Source: Alistipes finegoldii DSM 17242 (GTDB taxonomy: Bacteria; Bacteroidota; Bacteroidia; Bacteroidales; Rikenellaceae). Taken from it: a stretch of DNA of 64,000 bases. The stretch covers positions 2,187,501 through 2,251,500 of the forward strand of contig NC_018011.1 in the NCBI RefSeq assembly GCF_000265365.1. Reading direction: 5' to 3'. The translations under genes and the position numbers were made by a program. The notes under the pieces were generated by a model. The model was given only the letters and a program-made list of their open reading frames with translations, made no database searches and was not told the DNA's origin. The stretch's first letter is position 1, and each line of letters starts with the position of its first letter. This document shows, one piece after another, positions 62,418 through 64,000 of the stretch.

Positions 62418-64000
62418 TTAGAAGGTGATGTCCACGCCTACGGAGAAGGTCCGCGAATAGGGATACAGACAGTCGTTGGTGGCGCTGGTCGTGGCTACTT
62501 CGGGATCGACCGTCTTGCTGTAGCGCTTCAGGGGCGACCAGTAGGCGAGGTTCTCGCCCGATACGTATACGCGGACCTTTTCGAGGATGCGCTTGTTGAT
62601 CGGGATGGTGTAACCCAGCGTGATGTTCTTCAGGCGGATGTACGAGGCGTCCTGCAGGTAGCGGTCGGTTTTGACGTTCATCGAACCTGCGCTCGAAGTC
62701 TGGTAGCTGCGCCGGCGGGGGAAGTAGGTGTTGCGGTTGTCCTCGCTCCACGCCAGCCGCTCGAAGTCCTTGGCGATGAACGTGGTGGTCGGGAAGCTGT
62801 AGGGTCCCCAGAAGTAGTAGCAGTTGGCGCTGGGCATCCAGTCGATCTTGCCGACGCCTTGGAAGAAGACCGCGAAGTCGAAGCCGTTCCAGTTCAAGTC
62901 GCCGCGGATCGAGTAGGTGTAACGCGGCAGGCTGTTGCCGATGACGCGCATGTCGCCCGGATTCTTGACCGTACCGTCGCCGTTGTTGATGATGTTGTTG
63001 CCGTCGAGGTCGCGGAAACGGACGTCGCCCGCCATGAGGTGCGCCGCCGAAGCGTCGGAGCTGGTGTAGACGCGGTTGTTGACCGCCTTGTCGTTGATCT
63101 GCGCCTGATAGCGTGCCGCCTCCTCGTCGGTCTTGAACAGTCCGTCGGTGCGGTAGCCCCAGAGTTCGCCGAGCGTCTCGCCCACGTAATGGTCGGTGAG
63201 CAGCATGTCGTCGTTCTTATACTTGGTGATCTTGGACTTGTAGTCGCCCAGCGATGCCGAAATGCCGTAGGAGAAGGGTTTGCCGGCCACCATGTGGCGG
63301 TCGCGCCAGCTGACGGTGATTTCGTAGCCCTTGGTGCGCAGGTCGGCGCAGTTCTCCTTGGGCGAGGGCGCTCCGAAGACGTCGGGCAGCGTGAGCGACG
63401 TGGTGAGCATGTCCTTGGTGTCGCGGATGTAGAGGTCGGCCGTGACGTTGAGGCGGTTTTTGAGGAAGCCCAGATCGAAACCGAGGTTGTAGGTTACGAC
63501 CGTCTCCCACGTAAGTCCGTCGCTGATGGGGTTCGACGCCGAGGCGTAATTGGCCTTTTCCGTGCCGTTGAAGGTGTAGCCCAGCTGGCCGGTCGAGATC
63601 GTTTCGATGTAGTAGTAGTTCGACACCTGCTGGTTGCCGAGCGAGCCGTACGAGAAGCGCACCTTGGCGTTGTCCCACCAGTTGCGCATCGGCTCCCAGA
63701 ATTTCTCCTCCGAGATGCGCCATCCGGCCGATGCCGAGGGGAAGAAGCCCCAGCGGTCGTTGGCGGCGAAGCGCGACGAACCGTCGTAGCGTGCCGATAC
63801 TTCGAAAAGGTACTTGCCGGCGTAGTCGTAGTTCGCACGGGCGAAATAACCCAGCGTCCGGTAGGCCGTATTCGACTCGACGCAGCGTTCGATCTCGCCC
63901 TGCGCCATGTTGATGAAGCTCAGCTTCTCGCTCAGCGACCCTTTCTGGCGGACGCTCAGTTTCGACGAGCGGAAGTCCTCGAAGTTGCCGCCGGCTACGG
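62418..64000 (-). CDS. susC: SusC/RagA TonB-dependent transporter, C-terminal part
   Basis: The frame is open to the end of the window, so about 527 residues of the barrel are seen and the plug domain and N-terminus lie outside. Barrel features include YLFEVSARYDGSSRF and GFFPSASAGWRISEE, which are conserved in SusC homologues, and the chain ends GVDITF with a C-terminal Phe. It imports oligomers across the outer membrane with SusD. An in-window Met at 63908 is not the true start. Confidence 0.95.
   Translation of the reverse strand, partial: VAGGNFEDFRSSKLSVRQKGSLSEKLSFINMAQGEIERCVESNTAYRTLGYFARANYDYAGKYLFEVSARYDGSSRFAANDRWGFFPSASAGWRISEEKFWEPMRNWWDNAKVRFSYGSLGNQQVSNYYYIETISTGQLGYTFNGTEKANYASASNPISDGLTWETVVTYNLGFDLGFLKNRLNVTADLYIRDTKDMLTTSLTLPDVFGAPSPKENCADLRTKGYEITVSWRDRHMVAGKPFSYGISASLGDYKSKITKYKNDDMLLTDHYVGETLGELWGYRTDGLFKTDEEAARYQAQINDKAVNNRVYTSSDASAAHLMAGDVRFRDLDGNNIINNGDGTVKNPGDMRVIGNSLPRYTYSIRGDLNWNGFDFAVFFQGVGKIDWMPSANCYYFWGPYSFPTTTFIAKDFERLAWSEDNRNTYFPRRRSYQTSSAGSMNVKTDRYLQDASYIRLKNITLGYTIPINKRILEKVRVYVSGENLAYWSPLKRYSKTVDPEVATTSATNDCLYPYSRTFSVGVDITF

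Noticed and set aside
1..64000. tRNA or rRNA genes
   Set aside because: No cloverleaf with a matching T-loop or rRNA-like stretch was seen by eye. A covariance search would be needed to exclude a tRNA fully.

Overview
The window reads as a high-GC member of the Bacteroidota, most likely Alistipes or another Rikenellaceae. The reasons are a SusC/SusD pair, lipoproteins with acidic residues after the lipid-anchored Cys, two OmpH/Skp genes beside bamA, a TamL-type lipoprotein, and repeated TAnnTTTG promoter boxes (mostly TATATTTG or TACCTTTG). The genus is inferred from base composition and gene style, not from a search.

Bases 1 to about 31500 are mostly core genes in short operons. From the left: the end of an Fpg/Nei-type DNA glycosylase; an M48 protease; a minus-strand run of dapF, a small acidic protein, an alpha/beta hydrolase and a zinc-ribbon protein; a nitroreductase with a TamL-like outer-membrane protein; an AraC regulator; and the envelope cluster nadK-uppS-bamA-ompH-ompH, divergent from pdxJ-SGNH hydrolase-cca. 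Next come two divergent EamA transporters, a thioesterase/Sua5 pair, a glyoxalase-fold protein, YebC, a PHP phosphoesterase, a membrane-anchored rubrerythrin-like protein, gpsA-pgi, and the cell-shape operon mreB-mreC-mreD-mrdA-rodA.

Bases 31500 to about 44700 hold a PMCA-type calcium ATPase, a PAP2 phosphatase fused to a predicted outer-membrane barrel, gdhA, a large receiver-like/PEP-pyruvate-binding fusion, a 23-bp tandem repeat, a methyltransferase broken at a run of nine G, a GNAT-like protein, gcvT and a dihydroorotate-dehydrogenase-like gene.

Bases 44871 to the end are the accessory region and the best candidate for an undescribed system. Five tightly spaced plus-strand genes encode four very large modular lipoproteins and a glycerophosphodiesterase. 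The lipoproteins carry DUF4988/PL29-N or fimbrillin-like N-termini, GLUG-type repeats, BACON-like domains, and C-terminal enzyme domains: one phosphodiester glycosidase (NAGPA) and two DUF4886/SGNH hydrolases. They face a convergent minus-strand susC-susD-S1/P1 nuclease set across a strong shared terminator. Three of the enzymes are predicted to cut phosphodiesters and two to cut esters, and no ordinary glycoside hydrolase is visible. I infer a surface system for a phosphodiester-containing, esterified polymer, such as a teichoic-acid-like or phosphoglycan substrate. That assignment is untested.
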